Source of the DNA: CAZEAP01 sp964510315
Lineage (GTDB): Bacteria > Planctomycetota > Brocadiia > SM23-32
DNA: 64,000 bases
Direction: 5' to 3'
Assembly (NCBI GenBank): GCA_964510315.1
Contig: CAZEAP010000020.1
Location: forward strand, 1-64,000
Part shown: positions 1 through 8,147 of the stretch, piece by piece
Layout of the letters: the number at the start of each line of letters is the position of its first letter
How positions within the stretch are numbered: the first letter of the stretch is position 1
Made by a program: the position numbers and the translations under genes
The notes under the pieces: generated by a model
What the model saw: the letters and a program-made list of their open reading frames with translations, nothing else
Told to the model about the DNA's origin: nothing
The model's database searches: none

Positions 1-193
1 AGCTCGGAGGCGAACGAAGCTCGCGAACCGCACGCCGTCATGCTGAGGCGCCTTACCTTCAGGCGCCGAACGCATCTCGCCGTGTCTGCGACGCCGTACT
101 TTCCCGCTCCGCTGTCTCGCACGACAGCGGCAATCGGCCGTCGCCACGCGGTCCGCTGCTCGGCATCCGGCCACCGGGCTCTGTAAGAGCCCG
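1..193. other. Non-coding start of the accessory region
   Basis: No believable gene is seen. The frames that stay open here are short, Arg/Pro/Gly-rich and match no family I know, as expected for random GC-rich DNA. The stretch leads into the palindromic repeats that begin at 194, and with them it forms about 640 bases without an intact gene. Confidence 0.5.
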
Positions 194-265
194 ACATACC
201 AGCCCAGGGCGCAGCCCTGGGAGAAATCGGCAATAAACCAACGAGCCCTGGAAGGGCGTGACATA
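194..265 (-). repeat. Dispersed palindromic repeat, minus-strand copy
   Basis: Read on the minus strand, the copy starts with TATGTC-CGCCC-CAGGGCTC (243-265) and ends with the self-complementary block CCCAGGGCTGCGCCCTGGG followed by CTGGTATGT (194-221). The same order of blocks recurs on the plus strand at 323-399, so the two copies form an inverted pair about 57 bases apart. Similar palindromic units are scattered in many planctomycetal and other GC-rich genomes. I know of no encoded protein, so this is probably a non-autonomous repeat. Confidence 0.65.
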
Positions 266-322
266 TTCGTTCAGGTTGACAGACATCTCGCCATGTACCG
301 GACGAGGCCTGGGTGCCCCGTG

Positions 323-417
323 TATGTCTCGCCCCTACAGGGCTCAACTATTTGGGAGGCACACCCGGGTCCCCAGGGCTCCGCCCTGGGCTGGTATGTG
401 CCGCCCCTGCGGGGCTG
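323..417 (+). repeat. Dispersed palindromic repeat, plus-strand copy
   Basis: This is the plus-strand partner of the copy at 194-265. It has TATGTC-CGCCC-CAGGGCTC at 323-345 and CCCAGGGCTCCGCCCTGGG plus CTGGTATGT at 372-399. A further small palindrome, GCCCCTGCGGGGC, follows at about 403-415 and may be the start of another unit. The two copies could fold as one long cruciform or hairpin in RNA. Confidence 0.65.
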
Positions 418-536
418 TGGTTGGGGGGGAGCCGGCCCTGTCCCCGGGGTTCCCCCGACGGGGGGGTCACCCCGGGCTACGTCTCAGCGGGCTCTTCGCG
501 GGGCCCTGCGGCACGTGGAGATCGACACGAACGTGG

Positions 537-597
537 GTTGCGAGCGTAGCGAGCAAACGCGTCGCGACCCCGAGCCTGTCGAGGGGAAGTCCGCAGG
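537..597 (+). repeat. Short interspersed repeat, copy 1
   Basis: It contains TGCGAGCGTAGCGAGCAAAC and ends in AGTCCGCAGG. The same two blocks, without the 20 or so bases between them, recur at 844-884 inside the terminase remnant. The extra middle part (568-586) is an inverted-repeat motif, CCCCTCGACA-GCTCGGG when read on the minus strand, related to the pair at 3902-3955. Confidence 0.6.
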
Positions 598-642
598 ATG
601 CGACGCCGAAGGCGCGCACAACTACTGGCCCTTGACAGGTGT

Positions 643-1018
643 GTCAAGGATGAAAAGTCGTTCGTGGACGAGCGGCTGGCGACGGCCATGGGCGATCCGG
701 GCTGTCTCTCCATCTTCGGGCGCAAGGCGGTTCCGCACCGGCTCTTCGCCGAGCACATGAGGGCCGAATACCGGGTCCGCACCGAGGGCCGCGGCCCCAC
801 CGTGGACGAATGGAAGCTCCCGGTCCACAAGCCGGACACCACGGGGTGCGAGCAGAGCGAGCAAACGGGGCGCGAGTCCGCAGGCCTGGTTCGACTGCCT
901 GGTGGGCTGCGCGGCAGCCGCCCCCATCGAGGGCGTCGAGCGGGTGGGCGCCCGGATGAAGCCGGCTCCCGAGGCGGAACGGCTCAACCTATCCGAACTC
1001 CAGCGGCAGAAGCACTGA
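643..1018 (+). pseudogene. Phage terminase large subunit, C-terminal remnant
   Basis: Two frames joined across a short insertion give the C-terminal part of a phage terminase large subunit (the DNA-packaging ATPase/nuclease). The first part (643-837) reads KSFVDERL..., HRLFAEHMRAEYRVRTEGRG, VDEWKLPVHKPD. The second, in another frame (887-1018), reads WFDCLVGCAAAAPIEGV and ends with a stop at 1016. The expected junction in this family is ...RPDNHWFDCL, so about 46 bases (841-886) have been inserted exactly between PD and W, shifting the frame. The N-terminal two thirds with the ATPase motifs is absent upstream. This is a dead prophage or gene-transfer-agent fragment. Family assignment is from motif recall. 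Confidence 0.75.
841..886 (+). repeat. Short interspersed repeat, copy 2, inserted in the terminase remnant
   Basis: The bases 844-884 (TGCGAGCAGAGCGAGCAAAC ... AGTCCGCAGG) match the repeat at 537-597. They interrupt the terminase frame between the residues PD and W, so the direction of events is clear: the repeat moved into an existing gene. No target-site duplication is obvious at this resolution. Confidence 0.6.
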
Positions 1019-1132
1019 GCGGAGGTCGCCTGTTTGCCTACTTGAGTTGGCGCCTCACAATGCCATATCCTCTGGCTTGGCAGTTATTCGAGGAGCGTCA
1101 GTACACAGCCGTGCACCGGAGGGTCTGACGAC

Positions 1133-1750
1133 ATGTGCAAGCCGAGTGGTTACGACCTTGCCTTGTCTTTCTGGACCGTTGCACTCCAGTACCTGAAGCT
1201 TGCTGGATGTGCAGCGGAGCAGATCAACGAACACGGCAACAAGTGCTTTGTCGTGCAAGACATACAAGAAGGCCCTGTCACCGTTGAGGAGTACGAGCGG
1301 CAGACTCGCTGGAGTGACGTCAACATGATTCTCCCGCTCCTCTTCAATCTGCTCCATGGGATCGAGCTTCTCGCCAAGGGCTTCCTGCTTGCGGCCGGGG
1401 AAGAGGTCAAGCCGGTGCATAGCATCGCCCAACTGGTCTGCCGGTTCAAGCAGACTTACGCCCAGCAGTCAGACCTCATCGCTTTCTTCGAGAAGTTCAC
1501 CGACGAGAGGAAGTCGCCATTACTCATTCAAGAATTCCTCCAAGACGTAGGCGAACGTGCAGACCGGCTCTACCCCCTTCTTCGGTATCCGAGCGACAAG
1601 GAGTTCCAGACTATCCGCCGCTACACTAGCCTGCAGTACAAGGACATGGGCGGGCGAGAGTTCTTCGGCGAGGTTGCCCAGGACATAAGGAGGGCGATAC
1701 GGGCAGCCGTCCGGCTCGGCAGATCTCTGGACCAGTCCCAGACACCTTGA
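1133..1750 (+). CDS. HEPN-like helical protein
   Basis: A 205-residue, mostly helical protein. Residues about 66-80 read LPLLFNLLHGIELLAKGFLL, the pattern of the core helix of HEPN-like domains, followed by a His (VHSIAQL) and later LRYPSDKEF, also typical of this group. HEPN proteins are often RNases or their inactive relatives in toxin-antitoxin and defence loci. I do not see a clear RxxxxH catalytic motif, so activity is doubtful. The start is supported by GGAGGG at 1118-1123, nine bases before ATG. It stands alone, just downstream of the terminase remnant and convergent with the SLOG operon, in what looks like an accessory island. The HEPN assignment is from pattern only. Confidence 0.5.
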   Translation: MCKPSGYDLALSFWTVALQYLKLAGCAAEQINEHGNKCFVVQDIQEGPVTVEEYERQTRWSDVNMILPLLFNLLHGIELLAKGFLLAAGEEVKPVHSIAQLVCRFKQTYAQQSDLIAFFEKFTDERKSPLLIQEFLQDVGERADRLYPLLRYPSDKEFQTIRRYTSLQYKDMGGREFFGEVAQDIRRAIRAAVRLGRSLDQSQTP

Positions 1751-2120
1751 GGCCTCTTCGGACATGCGGTCAACCGATTGCGCGGTAAGTGGTAGACATC
1801 AGTTCTAACCACGTCTCGCCGAGAAGGTCAGCCCCGGCGTAGACGAACGCCCCGAAGGCCTCGTCCCAACCCCCTTCGACAACATTTTGCAGTATCCCGT
1901 GGCAACTCCAGCGCATCCAGTTTGATTCAGCGCCGGGCGCATCCTGCTCAAGCTGACGACTCGCGCACCTGGGTTGTCATCGGACACTTGGGCATTCAGC
2001 GCATGGTCATTGCCGTCCAAGCATCGGCTACATGGTACGCCAGACAGAGGCAGTTCAGCTTGCCGTCGGTGGCAGCCAACGCCGGGGCCTTCGCTGTGAC
2101 GCGGGTGTAGAACAGCTGCT
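1751..2120. other. Intergenic stretch, nothing recognised
   Basis: This lies between two convergent genes. Short frames are present but lack a convincing ribosome binding site or family pattern. I see no strong hairpin with a T-run and no repeat shared with the rest of the window. Confidence 0.5.
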
Positions 2121-2492
2121 TCACTGTCTCTTCCGCTCCTCCCGTAGCCCGGTTTGCCCTACGCCGACCAGCACCGCCCCAAGGTTCGGCAGGTCCATCA
2201 TGAACTCTGTCACCCGGAGGAAGCGTTCCTTGCGGTAGTACCAAGCCCCGAGGAGGAGCGCTGTCGTTACACCAGCAAGCGGGCTGTGGGTTTCACATAT
2301 CCAGGTGCCAACAACAACCGGCAGAATCGCGACGGGGAGCCCAAACAGAAGGAGCATGATGCCCCCGAGAATCGAGAGGGAATGGCCAAGCAGGAAGGCC
2401 AAGCGGGGATGGGATTCCATGGCGCTGAGGATGCCCTCAACAACGGGGCTCGGACGGTATTGTTCTGTCTCGGAATCGTCGGGCCTGCTCAT
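2121..2492 (-). CDS. Small membrane protein coupled to the SLOG fusion gene
   Basis: A 123-residue protein with two or three hydrophobic helices (about 31-52, 54-68 and 72-88) between a charged N-terminus and a basic C-terminus ending REERKRQ. I do not recognise the family. Its ATG overlaps the stop codon of the preceding gene (ATGA at 2489-2492), so the two are co-translated and probably act together. The partner also ends in membrane helices, so a complex in the membrane is plausible. Function is unknown. Confidence 0.65.
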   Translation of the reverse strand: MSRPDDSETEQYRPSPVVEGILSAMESHPRLAFLLGHSLSILGGIMLLLFGLPVAILPVVVGTWICETHSPLAGVTTALLLGAWYYRKERFLRVTEFMMDLPNLGAVLVGVGQTGLREERKRQ

Positions 2493-3625
2493 GGGTGATG
2501 TTCCTTGGATCGCACAGTCAGTCGCACGGCACCGATCACGACCAAGGCCATCAGCCCGTAGGCGATGGCCATGAATGCCGCCCCTCCCAATGCGTACCCG
2601 GGCGGCCAGAGGTGGTAGCGAAAGTCGGCAGGGAAACCCTGTTTCCGGGCGCTTTCAATCACCACTGCCCGGCAGATGCGGAGGAGGCCAAAGACGATGA
2701 GCACCGCGACCATCGAGATGCGTCGCTGCCTGCGCTGCACAGACCCCGGCACCTCGATTGGCCGGCTGGCCAAGCGCGCAAAGCCGTGAGAGGCGAGTAC
2801 CCCGACGGCGACCGCCAGGACGATCCACAGCGTACCGATCATCATGGTCGCCATGGCCCCAGGGCCGCCAAGAGGCAACGCGATGCTCGTACAACCGAGC
2901 CACACCGCAACCCACCATCCTAAGTGGTAACTGAGTCTTGCCCACACGCCGCCCGCCTGCCACGCGTTGCTGACGTCTTCGAGTGTGCGCACGCCACCAG
3001 ACACCACATCGCGGTGGTCATAGATTTCGATCCCGGCGCGCTTGGCCTGCCGGAACATGTCCAGTGTGCCCCTGCCGCCCGGGAACAAGATCGCAGCATC
3101 AGCGTACTCGGCCATCTGACGGTCATGCTCATGCTTCGCCTCCTTTCCGTATGCCTTCCAATCGGCGTGGAACACCCGAACGGGGACGCCGCGCAACTTT
3201 GCCCACACCTCACCACAGTGGTCGGCGCCCGTAGCACCGCCGCTGACCACCTCGGTAATCTCGCGCTGCTGATGCAACTCGTCCAGCCTCCGCATATCGT
3301 CGGCCATGAACTGATAGTCGCGGCCCCCTGCAATGATGAGCCTCATGGCCTCACCCTCCGTGGCGTGTCTGTGAGTTGCAGCTTCTTGCTGCTCACCGCC
3401 ACGCAGGCCGACCTCGGAGCGCCGCTGGACGGGATGAGGACCGGCTACGCTTTGCCCGGCCGATGCTGCTCCACCGGTCTCGCGCGTCGCTTCGGGCGCG
3501 CTGGCAGAACTGGGCACCCTGATGATTGCGCGGCAGCTCGGGCACCGTCCTTTCTTTCCCGCCTTCTCGTCACTGACCGCCAGCTTCTTCCCGCATTGTG
3601 GGCATACCAGTCTTATGTGCGGCAT
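2489..3625 (-). CDS. Zinc ribbon-SLOG-transmembrane fusion protein
   Basis: A 378-residue protein in three parts. Residues 1-38 form a zinc ribbon (CPQCGKKL ... GRCPSC ... IRVP) of the kind found at the N-terminus of many planctomycetal proteins. After a linker, residues about 92-205 match the YspA-type SLOG nucleotide-binding domain: IIAGGRDYQ, VVSGGATGADHCGEVWA, FHADWKAYGKEA, RQMAEYADAAILFPGGRGT. Residues about 225-370 hold four or so hydrophobic helices. SLOG domains bind nucleotides or nucleotide signals and occur in conflict systems. GGAGGGG lies just before the ATG. An internal ATG at residue 92 could give a shorter form. The gene overlaps the small membrane protein downstream by four bases. 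The role as a membrane sensor or effector is inference. Confidence 0.75.
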   Translation of the reverse strand: MPHIRLVCPQCGKKLAVSDEKAGKKGRCPSCRAIIRVPSSASAPEATRETGGAASAGQSVAGPHPVQRRSEVGLRGGEQQEAATHRHATEGEAMRLIIAGGRDYQFMADDMRRLDELHQQREITEVVSGGATGADHCGEVWAKLRGVPVRVFHADWKAYGKEAKHEHDRQMAEYADAAILFPGGRGTLDMFRQAKRAGIEIYDHRDVVSGGVRTLEDVSNAWQAGGVWARLSYHLGWWVAVWLGCTSIALPLGGPGAMATMMIGTLWIVLAVAVGVLASHGFARLASRPIEVPGSVQRRQRRISMVAVLIVFGLLRICRAVVIESARKQGFPADFRYHLWPPGYALGGAAFMAIAYGLMALVVIGAVRLTVRSKEHHP

Positions 3626-4197
3626 GCGCCCCTCCGAGAGCGAGAGTGCTGCCTATTCCCATTCCACTGGAGTCCCCGGGTGCCCATCCACAGATTCATC
3701 GCAACAGAGTCTAATGTCAAGGGCTCGTAGGTGCAAGGCCTGACACGCCAGTACTGCCCGAGCAGTCCCACTAAGGAATAAAGCTGTGCATAGCATCGGG
3801 GCTGCTCTGCCGATGTCACATCTCGCGGCTCCATTCCGTAGGTAATCAGTAGAGGCCTGGGTTAACGCCTGTGCGGCATGACGCCGGGGAGGGCTCTACT
3901 ACCCCTCGACAAGCTCGGGGGAGCCTGCTGCCCTTCGACAAGCTCAGGACAGGCCGCCATCCTTGCCAGGGGCGACCTGCGCCTGCGTAGCCGCGCCGCA
4001 CTGCCTGGCGAAGACGGCCTTGATTCCGGGCGCGACGGAAGCCCTGATGGGGACGGCAGAACGGCGGACTGTAGACCGGAGGCGTGAGGCTGGAGGTACG
4101 GATGAGAAGCCGAGGACGGAAAACCAAACAACGCACGAGCGGACGGCCCTGCCTGCGGACTACAGTCTACGGCCTCACGCCCGGCCGCCCTGCGGTT
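3626..4197. other. Long intergenic region with degenerate repeats
   Basis: About 570 bases without a believable gene. It holds the SLOG gene's upstream region, then two copies of a palindromic CTCGACAAGCTCGGG-type motif at 3902-3955, then a stretch with imperfect inverted words (GACTGTA at about 4066 and TACAGTC at about 4161) that do not pair in a proper order. The leuS promoter begins at 4198. Confidence 0.55.
3902..3955. repeat. Tandem pair of CTTCGACAAGCTCAGG-type repeats
   Basis: Two adjacent copies, CCCCTCGACAAGCTCGGGGG (3902-3921) and CCCTTCGACAAGCTCAGGAC (3931-3950), each followed by a GCCTG or AGGCC word. A third copy with one mismatch lies on the minus strand at 568-586. This short motif is widely scattered in environmental bacterial genomes. 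Its arms are self-complementary (CCCCTCGA / TCGGGGG), so each copy can form a small hairpin. Confidence 0.6.
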
Positions 4198-4225
4198 TTG
4201 AACGGCAGGCCGCCTCGGGTATAAT
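4198..4225 (+). promoter_or_regulatory. Sigma70-type promoter of leuS
   Basis: TTGAAC (4198-4203), a 16-base spacer and TATAAT (4220-4225), about 60 bases before the leuS start codon. Confidence 0.7.
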
Positions 4226-4285
4226 CACAGGGTTCCCCGCCCCCGCGCGGGGCCTCGCAGCGGCTTCCAACGGAGCTTTCACCGC

Positions 4286-6925
4286 ATGAGCGACGAGAAT
4301 TACGTGCCCGAAGACGTCGAGGCGCACTGGCGCGACTACTGGGATGAGACCGGCCTGTTCCAGTGCCCCGACCGGAGCGACAAACCGCCGTTTTACTGCC
4401 TGGTCATGTTCCCCTACCCCTCCGGCGCGCTCCACGTCGGCCACGGACGCAACTACATCCTCGGCGACGTGGTCGCCCACTACAAGCGCATGCAGGGCTT
4501 CAACGTGCTCCACCCGATGGGCTGGGACGCCTTCGGCCTGCCCGCAGAGAACGCCGCCATCCGCCACGACACCCACCCCCGCAGGTACGTCGCCGAGAAC
4601 GTCCCCGTCATGAAGCGGCAGATGAATTCGCTGGGCATCAGCTACGACTGGTCCCGCGAGATCAACACCAGCGACCCCGTCTACTACAAATGGACCCAGT
4701 GGGTGTTCCTTCAGCTCTACCACCGCGGGCTGGCCTACCGCGAGGAGGCGCCGATCAACTGGTGCCCGAGCTGCCGAACGGCCCTCGCCAACGAGGAGGT
4801 GGTCAACGGTCTGTGCGAGCGATGCGACACCGAGGTGACCCAGAAGGACCTCCCCCAGTGGTTCTTCAAGATCACCGATTACGCCGAGCCGCTGCTGGAG
4901 GACCTGGAGCTGCTGGACGCCTGGCCGGAGCGGGTCCGCCGCATGCAGGCCAACTGGATCGGCCGCAGCGAGGGGGCACTGGTGAACTTCACCGTCGCCG
5001 AAAGCGGCGAGTCGCTCCGGTGCTTCACAACCCGGCCCGACACCCTGTGGGGCGTCACGTTCATGGTGCTGGCCCCGGAGCACCCGATCATCCCCGAGCT
5101 GGTGGAGGGCACCGAGTTCGAGGAGGAGGTGCTGGAGTTCGCCGCGGAGGCCCACGAGCAGACGGCCCTGGCCCGCGCCTCGGGGGCGGTGGAGAAAGCC
5201 GGCGTCTTCACCGGACGCTACGCCGTGAACCCCGTCAACGGCGAGGAGGTGCCCCTGTGGGTGGCCAACTACGCCCTGATGGAGTACGGGACGGGTGCGG
5301 TGATGGCCGTCCCCGCCCACGACCAGAGGGACTTCGAGTTCGCCCGCGAATACGGCATACCCGTCCGGCCGGTCATCCAGCCGGAAGGGGAGGAGCTGTC
5401 GGGGGCGGACATGGTGGAAGCCCGGGAGGGGGGCGGCGTGATGGTCAACAGCGGTCCCTTCGACGGCACGCGTGTGCCGGAGGGCATCGAGGACGTGATC
5501 GAATACCTCGAAGAGAACGAGATGGGCCGGGAGGAGGTGAACTACCGCCTTCGGGACTGGCTGATCAGCCGACAACGCTACTGGGGAGCGCCGATTCCCA
5601 TCGTCCACTGCCCGGAGTGCGGCGCGGTGCCGGTGCCGGAGGAGGACCTGCCGGTGCGGCTGCCGGAGGAGGCGGACTTCCGGCCGCGGGGGGAGAGCCC
5701 GCTGGCCTTCGTGGACGAGTTCGTCAACACCACCTGCCCGGAGTGCGGGGGCGAGGCGGAGAGGGAGACGGACACCATCGCCCAGTGGCTGTGCTCCTGC
5801 TGGTATTTCCTCCGTTACGTCTCGCCGGGCCGCGAGGACGTGCCCTTCGCCCCGGAACTGGCCGACGCGTGGCTGCCGGTGGACCTCTACATCGGGGGCG
5901 TGGAGCACGCCGTGCTGCACCTGCTGTATTCGCGGTTTATCGTGAAGGTGCTCCACGACGCCGGTCACATCGGCTTCCGGGAGCCGTTCAGCGCCCTGTT
6001 CACCCAGGGGATGATCTGTAAGGAAAGTTACATCTGTGACCGCTGCGGCAAGATCGTCAGCGCCGATCCGAACGTGCGGGAGCCATGCACCTGTGATCTG
6101 GATATGAGCCTGGAGGAGCGGCTGGAGAAAGAGGTCGAGGTCACCGCCAGCGTGGACAAGATGAGCAAGTCCAAGGGCAACGTGGTGACCTTCGACGAGG
6201 TGATCGACCAGTACGGCACCGACACGCTGCGGCTCTACACCCTGGCGATCGGGCCGCCCCGGAAGGACGCCGAATGGCAGGACTCCGGCATCGTCGGGTA
6301 TCACCGCTTCCTCCGACGCCTCTGGGACCTGGTGGTCGGCTACGAGGAGGAATTCCGCAGCCTCCCCCGTGAGGAGCCGTCGATCGAGGAGCTGGACGGC
6401 GATTGGGCGGGCGTATACCGGCGCCTCCACGCCACGGTGAAGAAGGTCACCGCCGACGTGGAGCACCGGTGGCAGTTCAACACCGCCATCGCCGCGGTGA
6501 TCGCCCTCCTGAACGACGTCCAGAAACTGCCCCTCGCCGACAGCTACGAGGGCGCCGAAGGGGAGGAGCTGAAGCGCTTCGGCCTGCTGCGGTATGCCGC
6601 CGAGCGGATGGTGAAGCTGCTGGCTCCCTTCGTGCCCCACGTCTGCGAGGAGCTGTGGACGCGGCTGGGCAACACGCCGAGCGTGCTGGAGTCCGGCTGG
6701 CCGGAGTTCGATGAGGAGCTGGCCAGGGCGGAGGAGGTGGAGATGCCCGTCCAGGTCAACGGCAAGCTCCGCGACCGGCTGACGGTCGAGCGGGACGCCG
6801 ACGAGGAGACCGTCCGGGAGCGCGCCCTGGAACTGGAGGGCGTCCAGCGGCACACCGAAGGGAAGGAAGTGCGGAAGGTCATCGTGGTGCCCAACCGCAT
6901 CGTCAACGTCGTGGTGGCCGAGTAG
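4286..6925 (+). CDS. leuS: Leucyl-tRNA synthetase
   Basis: Charges tRNA-Leu with leucine in the cytoplasm. The protein has 879 residues, close to the usual 800-880. The class I signatures are clear: the HIGH-type motif in YPSGALHVGHGRNY near residue 50, and KMSKS in SVDKMSKSKGN near residue 630. The first zinc knob shows CPSC ... CERC (about 158-177), and the editing domain has the expected TRPDTLWG and ATG-Y-AV-PAHD blocks. Unusually, the segment just before KMSKS contains CDRCG and CTCD (about 6036-6099), an extra Cys cluster that the Escherichia coli enzyme lacks. GGAG lies 10 bases before the ATG and a good promoter lies upstream. Confidence 0.97.
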   Translation: MSDENYVPEDVEAHWRDYWDETGLFQCPDRSDKPPFYCLVMFPYPSGALHVGHGRNYILGDVVAHYKRMQGFNVLHPMGWDAFGLPAENAAIRHDTHPRRYVAENVPVMKRQMNSLGISYDWSREINTSDPVYYKWTQWVFLQLYHRGLAYREEAPINWCPSCRTALANEEVVNGLCERCDTEVTQKDLPQWFFKITDYAEPLLEDLELLDAWPERVRRMQANWIGRSEGALVNFTVAESGESLRCFTTRPDTLWGVTFMVLAPEHPIIPELVEGTEFEEEVLEFAAEAHEQTALARASGAVEKAGVFTGRYAVNPVNGEEVPLWVANYALMEYGTGAVMAVPAHDQRDFEFAREYGIPVRPVIQPEGEELSGADMVEAREGGGVMVNSGPFDGTRVPEGIEDVIEYLEENEMGREEVNYRLRDWLISRQRYWGAPIPIVHCPECGAVPVPEEDLPVRLPEEADFRPRGESPLAFVDEFVNTTCPECGGEAERETDTIAQWLCSCWYFLRYVSPGREDVPFAPELADAWLPVDLYIGGVEHAVLHLLYSRFIVKVLHDAGHIGFREPFSALFTQGMICKESYICDRCGKIVSADPNVREPCTCDLDMSLEERLEKEVEVTASVDKMSKSKGNVVTFDEVIDQYGTDTLRLYTLAIGPPRKDAEWQDSGIVGYHRFLRRLWDLVVGYEEEFRSLPREEPSIEELDGDWAGVYRRLHATVKKVTADVEHRWQFNTAIAAVIALLNDVQKLPLADSYEGAEGEELKRFGLLRYAAERMVKLLAPFVPHVCEELWTRLGNTPSVLESGWPEFDEELARAEEVEMPVQVNGKLRDRLTVERDADEETVRERALELEGVQRHTEGKEVRKVIVVPNRIVNVVVAE

Positions 6926-6967
6926 CGGCCCGCCGGGCAGACTCATCCCGCTGAATGGAGGTCGGGG

Positions 6968-8140
6968 GTGGACTACCGCACGGTCGGTGAACTGATAGAG
7001 AAGTTCGAGCGCAACTTCGTCACGAGCGACGGGCTGAAGTGCGCCCGCGCGCCGGGGCGCGTCAACCTGATCGGTGAGCACACCGACTACAACGGCGGCT
7101 TCGTGATGCCGATGGCGATGGACCGCGAGGTGCGGGTCTTCTTCCGCGCGGCCGAGCGCGGTCCGGTGCGGGTCTGGGCGGAGAACGTGGGGGAGTGGGA
7201 CGAGTTCGACCTCGACCCCATCGAGCACAATCCCGAGCAGACGTGGGCCAACTACGTGCGCGGCGTGGCGGCGGTGCTCCAGGACGAAGGCTGCGAGCTG
7301 CGGCCGATAGAGGCGCTGATCTACGGAGACGTGCCCATCGGGGCGGGGCTGAGTTCATCGGCCGCCCTCGAGGTGGCCACCGCGAAGGCCCTCTGCGCGG
7401 CGGGCGGGGAGGAGCCGGATCCCCGGCGGCTGGCGCTGCTCTGCCAGAAGGCCGAGAACGAGTTCGTCGGCGTCAGTTGCGGCATCATGGACCAGTTCAT
7501 CGCCGTGCACGCCCGACGGCGGCACGCCGTCCTGCTGGACTGCCGGTCGCTCGAGCACGAGCAGCTTCCCCTCGACACCACGCAGGTGCGCGTCGTCGTC
7601 TGCAACACCATGGTGCACCACGAGCTGGGCAGTTCCGCCTACAACCAGCGCCGGGCCACGTGCGAGGAGGCCGCCCGGCTGGTCGGCCAACGCGAGGACG
7701 GTGTGGAGCAGCTCCGGCACGTCACGCCCGGCATGCTGGAGAGGCACGGCGATCTGCTGAGCGAGAAGCAGATGAAGCGCGCCCGCCACGTGGTCACCGA
7801 AAATGCCCGCACCACCAGTGCCGCCGACGCCCTCGGGGAGGGCGACTACGAGGAGTTCGGGCGGCTGATGGACGAGTCCCACCGCAGCCTGAGGGACGAC
7901 TACGAGGTGAGCTGCGAGGAGCTGGACCTGATGGTGCGCATCGCCGGCCGGCAGGACGGCGTCTACGGCGCCCGGATGGTGGGGGCCGGTTTCGGCGGCT
8001 GCACCGTCAACCTGGTCCGGGCGGACGCGGCGGAGGAGTTCGCGGAGGGGGTGCGCAACGGCTACTTCGAGGAAACGGGCATAGAGGCGGAAGCATACGA
8101 ATCCGTGGCGGCAGCGGGGGCCGCGGTCGAGAAGTGCTGA
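6968..8140 (+). CDS. galK: Galactokinase
   Basis: Phosphorylates galactose with ATP to galactose 1-phosphate, the first committed Leloir step. The 390-residue protein has the galactokinase signature PGRVNLIGEHTDYNGGFV near the N-terminus, the GHMP ATP-binding motif GAGLSSSAALEVA, the catalytic region CGIMDQFI, and the C-terminal GAGFGGCTVNLV. It starts at GTG with GGAGG seven bases upstream. It follows leuS by 42 bases and may share its transcript. No other Leloir gene is in the window. With the GH36-like enzyme at 62.3-64 kb it fits use of galactosides. Confidence 0.95.
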   Translation: MDYRTVGELIEKFERNFVTSDGLKCARAPGRVNLIGEHTDYNGGFVMPMAMDREVRVFFRAAERGPVRVWAENVGEWDEFDLDPIEHNPEQTWANYVRGVAAVLQDEGCELRPIEALIYGDVPIGAGLSSSAALEVATAKALCAAGGEEPDPRRLALLCQKAENEFVGVSCGIMDQFIAVHARRRHAVLLDCRSLEHEQLPLDTTQVRVVVCNTMVHHELGSSAYNQRRATCEEAARLVGQREDGVEQLRHVTPGMLERHGDLLSEKQMKRARHVVTENARTTSAADALGEGDYEEFGRLMDESHRSLRDDYEVSCEELDLMVRIAGRQDGVYGARMVGAGFGGCTVNLVRADAAEEFAEGVRNGYFEETGIEAEAYESVAAAGAAVEKC

Positions 8141-8147
8141 GCCCGGC

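Noticed and set aside
1..549. Several short Arg/Gly/Pro-rich open frames at the window start
   Set aside because: They coincide with palindromic repeats and have no ribosome binding site or family pattern.
4060..4180. Apparent inverted repeat (GACTGTA / TACAGTC and GCGTGAGG / CCTCACGC)
   Set aside because: The words do not occur in the order needed to pair with each other, so no stable stem forms.
4175..7228. A 1,017-codon open frame on the minus strand opposite leuS and galK
   Set aside because: Rich in His, Val, Leu and Gly as expected from the antisense of GC-rich genes; leuS and galK are unmistakable on the plus strand.
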